The translations under genes were made by a program, and so were the position numbers. Positions 23,606 through 31,370 of a DNA stretch of 35,123 bases are shown piece by piece; the first letter of the stretch is position 1, and every line of letters begins with the position of its first letter. A model generated the notes under the pieces. That model was not told the origin of the DNA, made no database searches, and saw only the letters and a program-made list of their open reading frames with translations. The stretch lies in the NCBI GenBank assembly GCA_910578845.1, contig CAJTSL010000014.1:1-35123 (forward strand), in the 5' to 3' direction. Source of the stretch: an uncultured Lachnospiraceae bacterium. GTDB taxonomy: Bacteria > Bacillota > Clostridia > Lachnospirales > Lachnospiraceae.

Positions 23606-26422
23606 TCAAAATTCCTGTTCGCCTAACCTGACCGCTTCAAGGCGCTTTGCCAGATCGTCTGGCAAGGCATCGAACAGATACTGTTTGTCTTTTACCTTCT
23701 GATGAAGGAAGAGCTCACGCAGTTCCTCATTAGTTGACATAATATTTTCCTTCAGTTCCCTTGCAGACATACGGCTCGCGCCCTGTCCCATGATGATAAG
23801 CTGTTCTAACCCGTCGGATGTCGCAACCGTCACATGATGTTTCTTCGCAATTTCATGTGTCGCTTTCTCAATATACTGATCCGCCGTCTCCGCCTCTTTC
23901 GTATAGACAACATGGATATTATGATAAGCGGAAACGCTCCCCGGGTTCCCTTTCACTTTATAAGCGTCGAACACCAGGATCAATGTCATTTTCCGGTATC
24001 CCTGATAATTGCTCAGGATATCCATAAGCCGCCCGCGCGCGCTATCCAGATTCATTTTCGCAAGCTCGCTCAATTCTTCCCAGGCAAAAATGATGTTATA
24101 GCCATCCACGAGCAGATATTCTTTGACCGTATCAGTCTCTTTCATACGGTAATCCTGGGGACGCTCTGTATCCCGCCTGTTGCCAGCACTCCGTGCCGGT
24201 GTATTTTTCTTACTGCTCCCGTAAGTACGGTTGAATATTTCCTCTAGTTCTTTCTCATCAACCGCATCGGCATTCCGTCGTGTCCTGACACCACCGTCAT
24301 TTCCCTGTCCAGGCTTCCCTTCCCGATATATAGGCGGTTGCCGCCCATTGCTTGTCCCAGATGGCAATCCCGCATGGCTCATTCCATTATCCATCATAGT
24401 CAATGCCGCCTGCCTTTTTCCCAAGACGCTCTCTAAGTGCATATGCGCTTCCACATCCTGCCATTCCACGATCGTGCCTGCACCATGGGAACAGAAAACG
24501 GATGATGCCGGATTCTCCAGGTCACGTTCCGCATCATAGCCGATCTTTTCTATGACTTCCTCCGGATTGTGGCATGGCTCATATCCTTTTAGCGTAGCAA
24601 AGAACCTGCCCTTCCCACCGGAATATGCGAGCAGTTTCGTATGATAGTCCTGCATCCCTGCTACAGGGACTGTCCCGGTCAACACACATTCCTCGCCATT
24701 TGTCAGCGGCGCATCGAAATGCCCACACCGCTCCTGGATATCCGACATGGCTCTCCCGACCAGAGTAGCGGGCAGCTCTATCCGAAACGCATAAACCGGC
24801 TCTAAAAGGACGCACCGCGCCCTATGAAGCCCATGCCTGAGCGCCCGGTATGTCGCCTGCCGGAAATCACCGCCTTCCGTATGCTTGTTATGCGCCTTGC
24901 CCGCGACTAACGTAATCTTCATATCGGTAAGCGGTGAGCCTGTCAAAATACCTATATGCTCTTTTTCTTCCAAATGGGTCAATACCAGGCGCTGCCAGTT
25001 CCTGTCCAAATCATCCTCACTGCATGCCGTGCCAAAGACTAAGCCGCTCCCCGCCTCGCCTGGCTCCATCAGAAGATGCACCTCCGCATAATGGCGCAGC
25101 GGCTCGAAATGTCCTACCCCTTCAGCCATGTCGCTGATCGTTTCCTTATAAACAATGCTTCCTGTATCGAATTCCACCTTAACGCCGAAGCGGGATTCTA
25201 TCAGATGCTGTAAGATCTCAATCTGCACTTCTCCCATGAGCTGCACATGGATCTCACCGACCTGTTCCTTCCATACCATATGCAATAGCGGTTCCTCTTC
25301 TTCAAGTTGACATAACTTCTTGTACATCACATGGACGTCTTCGCCTACAGGAAGCTGTAAGCGGTAAGACATCACCGGGAATATCAGCGGCACATTATCA
25401 CCCTGCTCTATCCCCAGGCCTTCTCCCGAAAAAGTCCGGCTAAGCCCGGTTACTACACAAACCGCTCCTGCCGGTACTTCCTGTTCTGTTCTGTATTTCT
25501 CCCCGGAATAAATCCGGATCTGGTCTGCTTTCTCCTCCCATTGCCTGTCTCTGTCTGCAACCAACTGTTTGGTACATAGCTTCCCACCTGTAATCTTCAT
25601 ATAAGTGAGCCTGTTGCCTGCACTGTCCCTGCCAATCTTATATACCCGTGCGCCAAACGCATCCGGGTACGTTACCGGGCGCGTATAATATAATATCCCA
25701 TCAAGCAATTCCTCAATGCCTTCTATTTTAAGCGCAGAGCCAAAATAACAGGGGAATAGCTTCCTATCCGCAATCGCAGCTACAACGTCTTCTCTTCCAA
25801 TATAGGCATTCTCGATATATTTCTCTAATAATCCCTCATCGCACACCGCTATATTCTCTGCAAGCTCTCCTTCTATCCCTGTCGGCAATGCCTCCTTTTC
25901 TATCTTGTCCACGTCGTCGCCAACCCCTGCCCCGCGCAGGCTAAAGTCCACGCAACGCCCATCTAGCTTCTCCTGTAGCTCCCTCATCAGGCTTTGCTGA
26001 TCCGCCTGTGGCTGATCCATCTTATTGACGAAAAGAAAGACCGGGACATGGTATCGCTTGAGCAGCTTCCACAATGTCGCCACATGCGCCTGCACGCCGT
26101 CGGCGCCGCTGACTACAAGCACCGCATAATCTAAGACTTGCAGCGTCCGCTCCATCTCTGCGGAGAAATCCACATGTCCGGGCGTATCTAACAGCGTAAC
26201 ATCCATCTCCCTCCACGAAAATTCCGCCTGTTTAGAGAAAATCGTAATCCCTCTTGTCCGCTCCTGGATATCCGTGTCCAAAAAGGTATCGCCATGATCG
26301 ACTCTTCCTGCCTTACGAATGCTCCCGCTTACATAAAGCATACTCTCGGCTAACGTTGTCTTTCCTGAATCCACATGTGCCAGAATCCCAACGACAAATT
26401 TTTTCTTATCTATTTCATTCAT
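23606..26422 (-). CDS. TetM/EF-G-like ribosomal GTPase fused to a Rae1/YacP NYN endonuclease
   Basis: The 938-residue protein has two functional parts. Residues 1 to about 650 form a translation GTPase of the tetracycline ribosomal-protection type: G1 AHVDSGKT (15-22), G2 RGITI (57-61), G3 DTPGHVDF (79-86), G4 NKMD (133-136), G5 GSALK, then EF-G-like domains (QLMGEVQIEIL, RALRHGLHRARC). A charged linker (about 690-765) follows. Residues 768-938 match YacP/Rae1: EYLLVDGYNIIFAWEEL, LILVFDAYKVKG, EAETADQYIEK, VATSDGLEQLI and GQGASRMSARELKENI, with the acidic residues of the NYN active site. Rae1 cleaves mRNA in the ribosomal A site, where TetM-like GTPases also bind. The fusion suggests targeted cleavage on stalled ribosomes; drug resistance is less likely. 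Confidence 0.88.
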   Translation of the reverse strand: MNEIDKKKFVVGILAHVDSGKTTLAESMLYVSGSIRKAGRVDHGDTFLDTDIQERTRGITIFSKQAEFSWREMDVTLLDTPGHVDFSAEMERTLQVLDYAVLVVSGADGVQAHVATLWKLLKRYHVPVFLFVNKMDQPQADQQSLMRELQEKLDGRCVDFSLRGAGVGDDVDKIEKEALPTGIEGELAENIAVCDEGLLEKYIENAYIGREDVVAAIADRKLFPCYFGSALKIEGIEELLDGILYYTRPVTYPDAFGARVYKIGRDSAGNRLTYMKITGGKLCTKQLVADRDRQWEEKADQIRIYSGEKYRTEQEVPAGAVCVVTGLSRTFSGEGLGIEQGDNVPLIFPVMSYRLQLPVGEDVHVMYKKLCQLEEEEPLLHMVWKEQVGEIHVQLMGEVQIEILQHLIESRFGVKVEFDTGSIVYKETISDMAEGVGHFEPLRHYAEVHLLMEPGEAGSGLVFGTACSEDDLDRNWQRLVLTHLEEKEHIGILTGSPLTDMKITLVAGKAHNKHTEGGDFRQATYRALRHGLHRARCVLLEPVYAFRIELPATLVGRAMSDIQERCGHFDAPLTNGEECVLTGTVPVAGMQDYHTKLLAYSGGKGRFFATLKGYEPCHNPEEVIEKIGYDAERDLENPASSVFCSHGAGTIVEWQDVEAHMHLESVLGKRQAALTMMDNGMSHAGLPSGTSNGRQPPIYREGKPGQGNDGGVRTRRNADAVDEKELEEIFNRTYGSSKKNTPARSAGNRRDTERPQDYRMKETDTVKEYLLVDGYNIIFAWEELSELAKMNLDSARGRLMDILSNYQGYRKMTLILVFDAYKVKGNPGSVSAYHNIHVVYTKEAETADQYIEKATHEIAKKHHVTVATSDGLEQLIIMGQGASRMSARELKENIMSTNEELRELFLHQKVKDKQYLFDALPDDLAKRLEAVRLGEQEF

Positions 26423-26495
26423 GAAAACCGTGCCTTTCTGCCAGCATACGCTACCCGTATGCCTTTCCTATGCGTCCGTTCCCCAGCAGAGCCTT

Positions 26496-27227
26496 TTATA
26501 GCAAGACTCTTCCAAAGAGCCCGATGAACAATACTGCCATCAGCTCGCAGAGCGCAAGGAAATACCCTGCCATCTCCTCCGTATTGCCACCGTTTATCCT
26601 CTTAGACATATAATAATAGTATGTCCAGACCCACATACAAAGCAACGCTTCCAATACACCTATTATAGGAGAAATCATAATACAAGTACAGAAGCATAAC
26701 GCTAAAATAACGCTAAGGATAATACGGAGCATCCTCTTCTTTGTCTCTGATAGCCGCACTTGCCATAATCCCTGCGCCTCTGCTTGGGGAAACCACACAA
26801 AAGCCATGCTATACAAAGTCCTCGCAATAATATAGCCAAGCGTCAATAATACCAACTGCCTGCTCTTCCAGACAACGCTCAGCCCGCCTGCATACAGCAT
26901 ACTATAGGCAATTGCCGCAATCGTGCCATAGACGCCTGGCGCCGCATCCTGTACGGGCACCCTCCCGAACTTCTCTAGCTTCTCTCCGATGAAAAAGGCA
27001 AGCTTTTCTGACACCAGCATAAAATCTTTCAGATAGACGCCCATACTGATCAACACTAGAAGCGCTGTGCCAGCCAGTGCAAAACACGTCTGCCCAAATC
27101 CAAATTGTACGCATAGCAAATGGAAAAGATGCAAAGCTACACCGGTCACCAAGCCTATAAAAGGTGAAAGACAAAGCCTATAATAGGCTATTTTTTCTTT
27201 TCCTGGCTGCTCTTTTTGCATAGGCAC
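26496..27227 (-). CDS. Degenerate CobS-like membrane protein
   Basis: The 243-residue, 6-7 helix protein resembles adenosylcobinamide-GDP ribazoletransferase (CobS), the last step of cobalamin assembly. Supporting blocks are SPFIGLVTGVALHL, QDAAPGVYGTIAAI (93-106; family KDSxxGxxG), ARTLYSMAFVWFP (135-147) and YYYYMSKRINGG...MAGYFLALCEL (203-229). The metal-binding motif that reads HLDGxxDTxDAL in active enzymes is YLKDFMLVSEKLA here (65-77), and the late GGxTGDxxG is GGNTEEMAG. Catalysis is therefore doubtful. No other cobalamin gene is nearby. It heads the transcript that continues into the GTPase fusion and antiporter genes. Confidence 0.65.
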   Translation of the reverse strand: MPMQKEQPGKEKIAYYRLCLSPFIGLVTGVALHLFHLLCVQFGFGQTCFALAGTALLVLISMGVYLKDFMLVSEKLAFFIGEKLEKFGRVPVQDAAPGVYGTIAAIAYSMLYAGGLSVVWKSRQLVLLTLGYIIARTLYSMAFVWFPQAEAQGLWQVRLSETKKRMLRIILSVILALCFCTCIMISPIIGVLEALLCMWVWTYYYYMSKRINGGNTEEMAGYFLALCELMAVLFIGLFGRVLL

Positions 27228-27267
27228 CGTCCCCCAGTTTCTTCTTCCTTGTATAGAGTCCAGTCAA

Positions 27268-27297
27268 ATTATATGCCCTTCGTTTTATCTTTGTCAA
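27268..27297 (-). promoter_or_regulatory. Consensus-like promoter of the CobS-like / GTPase / antiporter group
   Basis: Minus strand: perfect -35 TTGACA (27292-27297), 18-base spacer, perfect -10 TATAAT (27268-27273). This is the best housekeeping promoter in the window. It lies about 40 bases upstream of the CobS-like gene. No other comparable promoter was noticed before 13897. Confidence 0.8.
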
Positions 27298-27340
27298 GTC
27301 GGCATCCCTATGGAACAATATCGTTTGCGTTAGCGAAACT

Positions 27341-27379
27341 AAGCTGCCGACCGGCAGCTTATACAGAAATGATCATTTC
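27341..27379. repeat. Two adjacent perfect palindromes
   Basis: AAGCTGCCG-AC-CGGCAGCTT (27341-27360) and GAAATGATCATTTC (27366-27379) stand side by side between the end of the histidine kinase gene and the promoter at 27268. Neither is followed by a real T-run on the minus strand. They may still act as a weak terminator for the kinase gene or as a binding site upstream of the promoter. Confidence 0.6.
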
Positions 27380-27418
27380 CCGATTATGGTAAGACGGCGA
27401 AAGCCTGCGCCTTGTCCT

Positions 27419-28810
27419 TTACGCTAATAACAGCATGACACTAAGGCAAAATGCACCGTCTTTTGCCGTGATGTCTATATCCCCGGCATATTTCTTTGCC
27501 ACTCTGCGGATATTCGAGAGGCCATACCCATGTGTCTGCATATACCCGCTCTGACTGCCGGGCATTTTTTCTTTGGACGTCATCGGCAATCCGGTTTCCG
27601 GATGCCATTGTATCGTCCCAGTATAACTGTTTTTGATCTCTATCATGTAGGCATTTCTCTTCCGATAGGATAAAATGGAGATATACGAAGATTCTCCCCC
27701 GTCCACATTTTCCAATGCATTTTGCAGGGCATTATGCAAGATGATGCTGATATCAAAAGCGTTGATCTTGGAATCCGTAGGATAATAAAATGCCGACCGG
27801 AAACAGATCCCCTTTTTCTTCGCCTCTCCCATCATTTCCTGCAAAATCACATCCGTTACGGGATTTCCGCTCTTGATCTCCCCTGCCATTTCGGCAAGCG
27901 CCGCCTTTAGCTGTGAACTATAAGCTTTCGCCTCTGCCGTCTCCTTTTCTTCATAAAGCCGCTCTAATGTCATGATATGATTGCCCATATCATGTTTCAG
28001 GCTGTGGATATCACGATAGAGGCTTTCCACCTGGACGATATGCTGCCTGATGCTATCCATCTGCGTGGCAAACAGTTCGTTTTGCAGTTTCTCCTCCTGC
28101 GTTGCCTTAATGCTCTGATAGAGCATAATGATCACTACGATCATAATGACGAATACAGCGCAAAACATGAAAAAAAGCAAGTCGTAAATATCTTGGAGCT
28201 TTCCGGTCTCCCAAATATAAAAAGCGCGGTAATATCGCATAGCCTCATAACCAATGATCGCGGCAAAAGAAGGAATGACCAGCATAAGCAGCTCTCTTTT
28301 CGCCATCTTTGCATATTTATACGTATAAGCTTTGACGATGCATACAATCCCGGTCATGGCAAATACAAACTTTAACAGAAGATAATAAAGCAATACGACA
28401 ACATACAGAGCAAAGTATAGTTCCGGATGTCCTTTCATGAAATCCGTTTTTGAAGTGAAATCATAGAAATGGTCATACAAGATGTCTGCCATCGAGCGGG
28501 TAAGCCATTCCAATGCGAAAAAAGTCACAGCCAGGAAGATCTTCTGCTCATAGTTTCTCCGCTCTGCCCAGCACATCACAAGAAATGCACCAATCATTCC
28601 CACAGAGTATGCGATGTATAGATCCGCCTTGTCCTGGAACACAATTATTGCCGAAGTCACCAGGCAATAGAGGATCCCACCATAGCGCGCTCCCCTCTTA
28701 TCCTGCGCAAAAGGCGCTGCAAAACAATAGAAACAGTACGCCATGATGAATACATCTATGACAACCGCTATAGATCCCGGCACTGCCCAATAGCTCTCAA
28801 GATGCATCAT
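27419..28810 (-). CDS. GHKL-domain sensor histidine kinase (AgrC-like, HPK10)
   Basis: The 463-residue protein has about six or seven N-terminal membrane helices (residues 10-230), with no large external domain. A coiled-coil linker leads to the H-box SLKHDMGNHIMTLERL (phospho-acceptor His273). The N-box is SIILHNALQNALENVD (355-370) and the G-box GYGLSNIRRVAKKYAGDIDI. It lacks the classical DHp sequence, as is typical of HPK10 kinases that sense peptides or membrane signals. Its ATG overlaps the response regulator stop (ATGA), so the pair is made together. No pre-peptide gene was found nearby. The signal is unknown. Confidence 0.9.
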   Translation of the reverse strand: MMHLESYWAVPGSIAVVIDVFIMAYCFYCFAAPFAQDKRGARYGGILYCLVTSAIIVFQDKADLYIAYSVGMIGAFLVMCWAERRNYEQKIFLAVTFFALEWLTRSMADILYDHFYDFTSKTDFMKGHPELYFALYVVVLLYYLLLKFVFAMTGIVCIVKAYTYKYAKMAKRELLMLVIPSFAAIIGYEAMRYYRAFYIWETGKLQDIYDLLFFMFCAVFVIMIVVIIMLYQSIKATQEEKLQNELFATQMDSIRQHIVQVESLYRDIHSLKHDMGNHIMTLERLYEEKETAEAKAYSSQLKAALAEMAGEIKSGNPVTDVILQEMMGEAKKKGICFRSAFYYPTDSKINAFDISIILHNALQNALENVDGGESSYISILSYRKRNAYMIEIKNSYTGTIQWHPETGLPMTSKEKMPGSQSGYMQTHGYGLSNIRRVAKKYAGDIDITAKDGAFCLSVMLLLA

Positions 28811-29541
28811 ACCTGCTGGTTTCCTTTCATCTGATTATATTTCAAATAGGATTTGACGAAATCAGGATAATTCTGTTTGGCCATCATTGCCTGTCCTTTT
28901 TCCAGATAGATGGTAGTAGCATCATACTTTGTGATAAAGCCAAAGTTTACAAGATATGCCCTGTGCGGGCGATAGAAATCCTCGCCCACCTGTTTCGCCA
29001 GCTCCTTCATTTTCCCATAATATTCAATATCGGAATCCAAGGTATGGATAATGACTTTTCTGTCAAACACTTCCGCATACACAATATCTTCCGGATGGAT
29101 GGCAATATGTTTCCCGCCTGTTGTGACCATAATGTTTGGCATCTCTCTCCTGCTATCCTGACGTTCCTCCTTTTTCCTGCCTTCCAGCTCTTCTACCGCG
29201 CGAAGAAGCACCTCTACAAATTTCTTATTGTCAAAAGGCTTTATGAGATAGTGGAACGCTCCTACGTCAAACGCCTGGAACACATATTCTTCCAGCGCAG
29301 TCACGAAAATAAGGATCGCCCTTTTATTCTGCCTTCTAAACGCCCTTGCCGTCTCCATCCCGCCCGTGCCAGCCATCTGGATATCCAATAACAGGATATC
29401 CGGCTGCACATACGGTAAAGACATAAGCAGCTCCTCCCCGGAGGCATATACGGATACAATGGCTTGGGGGCATAGTCTTTGCACCCGCTGTGCCAACATC
29501 TCCCTAACTTCTTTTTCATCATCGCATATTGCTATCTGCAT
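28807..29541 (-). CDS. LytTR-family response regulator
   Basis: A 244-residue regulator. The receiver domain holds the acidic pocket CDDE (Asp7, Asp8), phospho-acceptor Asp53 in LLLDIQM, Thr81 and Lys101 in LIKPFD. The LytTR DNA-binding domain (about 133-240) contains HPEDIVYAEVFDRKVIIHT, MKELAKQVGEDFYRPHRAYLVNFGFI and a basic C-terminus. LytTR regulators bind pairs of direct repeats upstream of peptide, autolysin or surface genes. AAGGAAG precedes the ATG. It is the first gene of the two-component operon. The GH25 gene upstream is on the same strand, but its relation as a target is untested. Confidence 0.92.
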   Translation of the reverse strand: MQIAICDDEKEVREMLAQRVQRLCPQAIVSVYASGEELLMSLPYVQPDILLLDIQMAGTGGMETARAFRRQNKRAILIFVTALEEYVFQAFDVGAFHYLIKPFDNKKFVEVLLRAVEELEGRKKEERQDSRREMPNIMVTTGGKHIAIHPEDIVYAEVFDRKVIIHTLDSDIEYYGKMKELAKQVGEDFYRPHRAYLVNFGFITKYDATTIYLEKGQAMMAKQNYPDFVKSYLKYNQMKGNQQV

Positions 29542-29682
29542 TATTGTGCCTTCTTCCTTTTACAATTTATGACAATGCAAGCGCCGATCTGATACAGCAC
29601 CTTATCTTTCTTTCGTATCGTTGTACAAAGAAGCGCAGGAAAATGCCGCGAACAGAAGTTTTTCTGTTGTAAATCCATCCAA

Positions 29683-31338
29683 TTACCCTACAACGGTCAG
29701 ATAACTGGTGACCGCGTATACCGTCTGCCCGTTATATTCTAGCTCTGACCAGCCATTATCTCCGACTGCCGTCCTGATAAGCACTTCCCCATTGCGGAGA
29801 AGGCCTACAATGGTATCGTCTCTTTCCGTACCCGGTTCCGAACGCAGATTCGTCTCTATTTTCGCCGTTACCTGCTCATTTACAGGTGTATAGACAGGCC
29901 CCTGCGGAGGCGCTTGCTGCCCTGTGTCTTCCATATCCGTTGTCAGATAACTGCTCACCGCATACAATGTCTGTCCATTGTATATGACGCGCGACCAGCC
30001 ATTATGACCGATCCCTGTCCTCACTGCCGTATCCCCGTGCACTAACTTGGCAACGACAGTATCGTCATTGAGCGTGCTAGGCTCTGAGCGCAAGTTCGTT
30101 TCCTGCTTCGCGGTCACGGTTTCGTTGACCTCCGTAAAAAGAATGCCGACTTCCGGGTTAGCCTCCACCACCTCGGCAGGCGTCCCGTCTTTTGCTTCCG
30201 CTTCCTGCAAATAACCAAAATATGCAATATTCACGTCCGTTTTCTTGGCAATGCCATCAACCGTCCCCTGGCTGGTATACTGCCACATGTCATGGGCACG
30301 GGAATAAGTGGAAGCATTTGTCTCCGGGTATGGCTTCTCCGGGTACTGCGCCACCCATATTTTATATTTTGCCTCTAGCGTCTGTGTGTCCCACTGGGCG
30401 CTGCCTTCGAGTTCACCCTTAGAAGCATAGAACATCGGCGTATAGCCTGCCGACGCAATCTCATCCAAGAATGCACAGGCAAGCTCGGTCCTCGTCGCAG
30501 AATCTAAGCCGTACTGCCTGCTATCCGGCGACCGGAAATCTTCACAGTTAAAAGCCACCGGATAAGTGATCTTATATTTGGCAATGATCTCTTCCGTAAA
30601 TGCCGCTTCCGCCTGCGCTTCTTCTTTGGTGACCGCAGAAGAGAAAAAGTAAGCGCCGATCTTAATGCCAGCCGCCCCTGCTTCCTGCATATTATATCTT
30701 GCCGTCGGGTCTTCGAAGATCTCGCCTGTCGCTTTCGCCCGGTACCCTACACGGACCATAGCGAAATCTACGCCAGCCGCTTTGACCTTTTCCCAGTCGA
30801 TTGTCCCCTGATACTTCGAAACATCAATCCCTAACGTAATATCGACGGTTTCGTCCTCATTCGTTTTGGCAATCGTTACCTGGGCGCCGCTTTCTTCATT
30901 GCCCGATGCGCCAGAAGCCTGCGGGTCCTGTTCATCATCTAATGCCCCTACTGACGCCTCCGGCTGTATCACGCCGGATGCATCCGCTGTTTCCCCAGAA
31001 CCTGCCCCTTCCTTCTCTTGTCCGTCTGCCTGTATATCGGCTTCCCCACCTGTTGCCTGCTGGTTTTCCTGCATCCCGTCTATTCCCGTCTGCCCGCCGC
31101 TAACATCTGCCTGGTCTTTTGCCTGCCCATCCTCCTGGCTTTGCCCTTCTGTTGCCTGCGACATCTCCGTCTGGAAAAGAGCCGTCTCCCTTTCGCTTTT
31201 AGCTTTTTGGATGTGCAAGACAAACAGAGCCGCCGCACCAAGCAATACGAATAAACCCGCCGCCACAATACCGGCTAAGAGCCTCTTATTTATGGATGGA
31301 TTCCCGTCCTTCCCATACCCCTTCTTTTCCTTGTCCAT
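29683..31338 (-). CDS. Membrane-anchored GH25 lysozyme-like protein with two SH3 domains
   Basis: The 551-residue protein has a short cytoplasmic head, one membrane helix (about 20-42), a Gln/Glu/Gly-rich linker (50-160), a GH25 muramidase domain (about 168-365) and two C-terminal bacterial SH3 repeats, each with ETNLRSEP, NGW and YAVxSYL. GH25 enzymes cut the MurNAc-GlcNAc bond. LGIDVSKYQG supplies the first Asp (172) and Glu266 is present, but the usual D-x-E reads NCE, so the Asp beside the catalytic Glu is Asn264. Activity may be altered. Met at 31338 is chosen because AAAGGAAG precedes it; the first in-frame ATG (31353) has no site. The GH27 gene ends 32 bases upstream. Confidence 0.85.
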   Translation of the reverse strand: MDKEKKGYGKDGNPSINKRLLAGIVAAGLFVLLGAAALFVLHIQKAKSERETALFQTEMSQATEGQSQEDGQAKDQADVSGGQTGIDGMQENQQATGGEADIQADGQEKEGAGSGETADASGVIQPEASVGALDDEQDPQASGASGNEESGAQVTIAKTNEDETVDITLGIDVSKYQGTIDWEKVKAAGVDFAMVRVGYRAKATGEIFEDPTARYNMQEAGAAGIKIGAYFFSSAVTKEEAQAEAAFTEEIIAKYKITYPVAFNCEDFRSPDSRQYGLDSATRTELACAFLDEIASAGYTPMFYASKGELEGSAQWDTQTLEAKYKIWVAQYPEKPYPETNASTYSRAHDMWQYTSQGTVDGIAKKTDVNIAYFGYLQEAEAKDGTPAEVVEANPEVGILFTEVNETVTAKQETNLRSEPSTLNDDTVVAKLVHGDTAVRTGIGHNGWSRVIYNGQTLYAVSSYLTTDMEDTGQQAPPQGPVYTPVNEQVTAKIETNLRSEPGTERDDTIVGLLRNGEVLIRTAVGDNGWSELEYNGQTVYAVTSYLTVVG

Positions 31339-31370
31339 TTTCTTCCTTTCCATACATTATCACAGGCTTC

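Noticed and set aside
23606..26422. Calling this gene a tetracycline resistance determinant
   Set aside because: The GTPase part is TetM-like, but the C-terminal Rae1-type nuclease, the chromosomal operon and the neighbouring core genes point to a housekeeping or quality-control role. Resistance cannot be inferred from sequence alone.
27341..27379. Intrinsic terminator of the histidine kinase gene
   Set aside because: The stems are perfect but no T-run follows on the minus strand, so it is listed as palindromes only.
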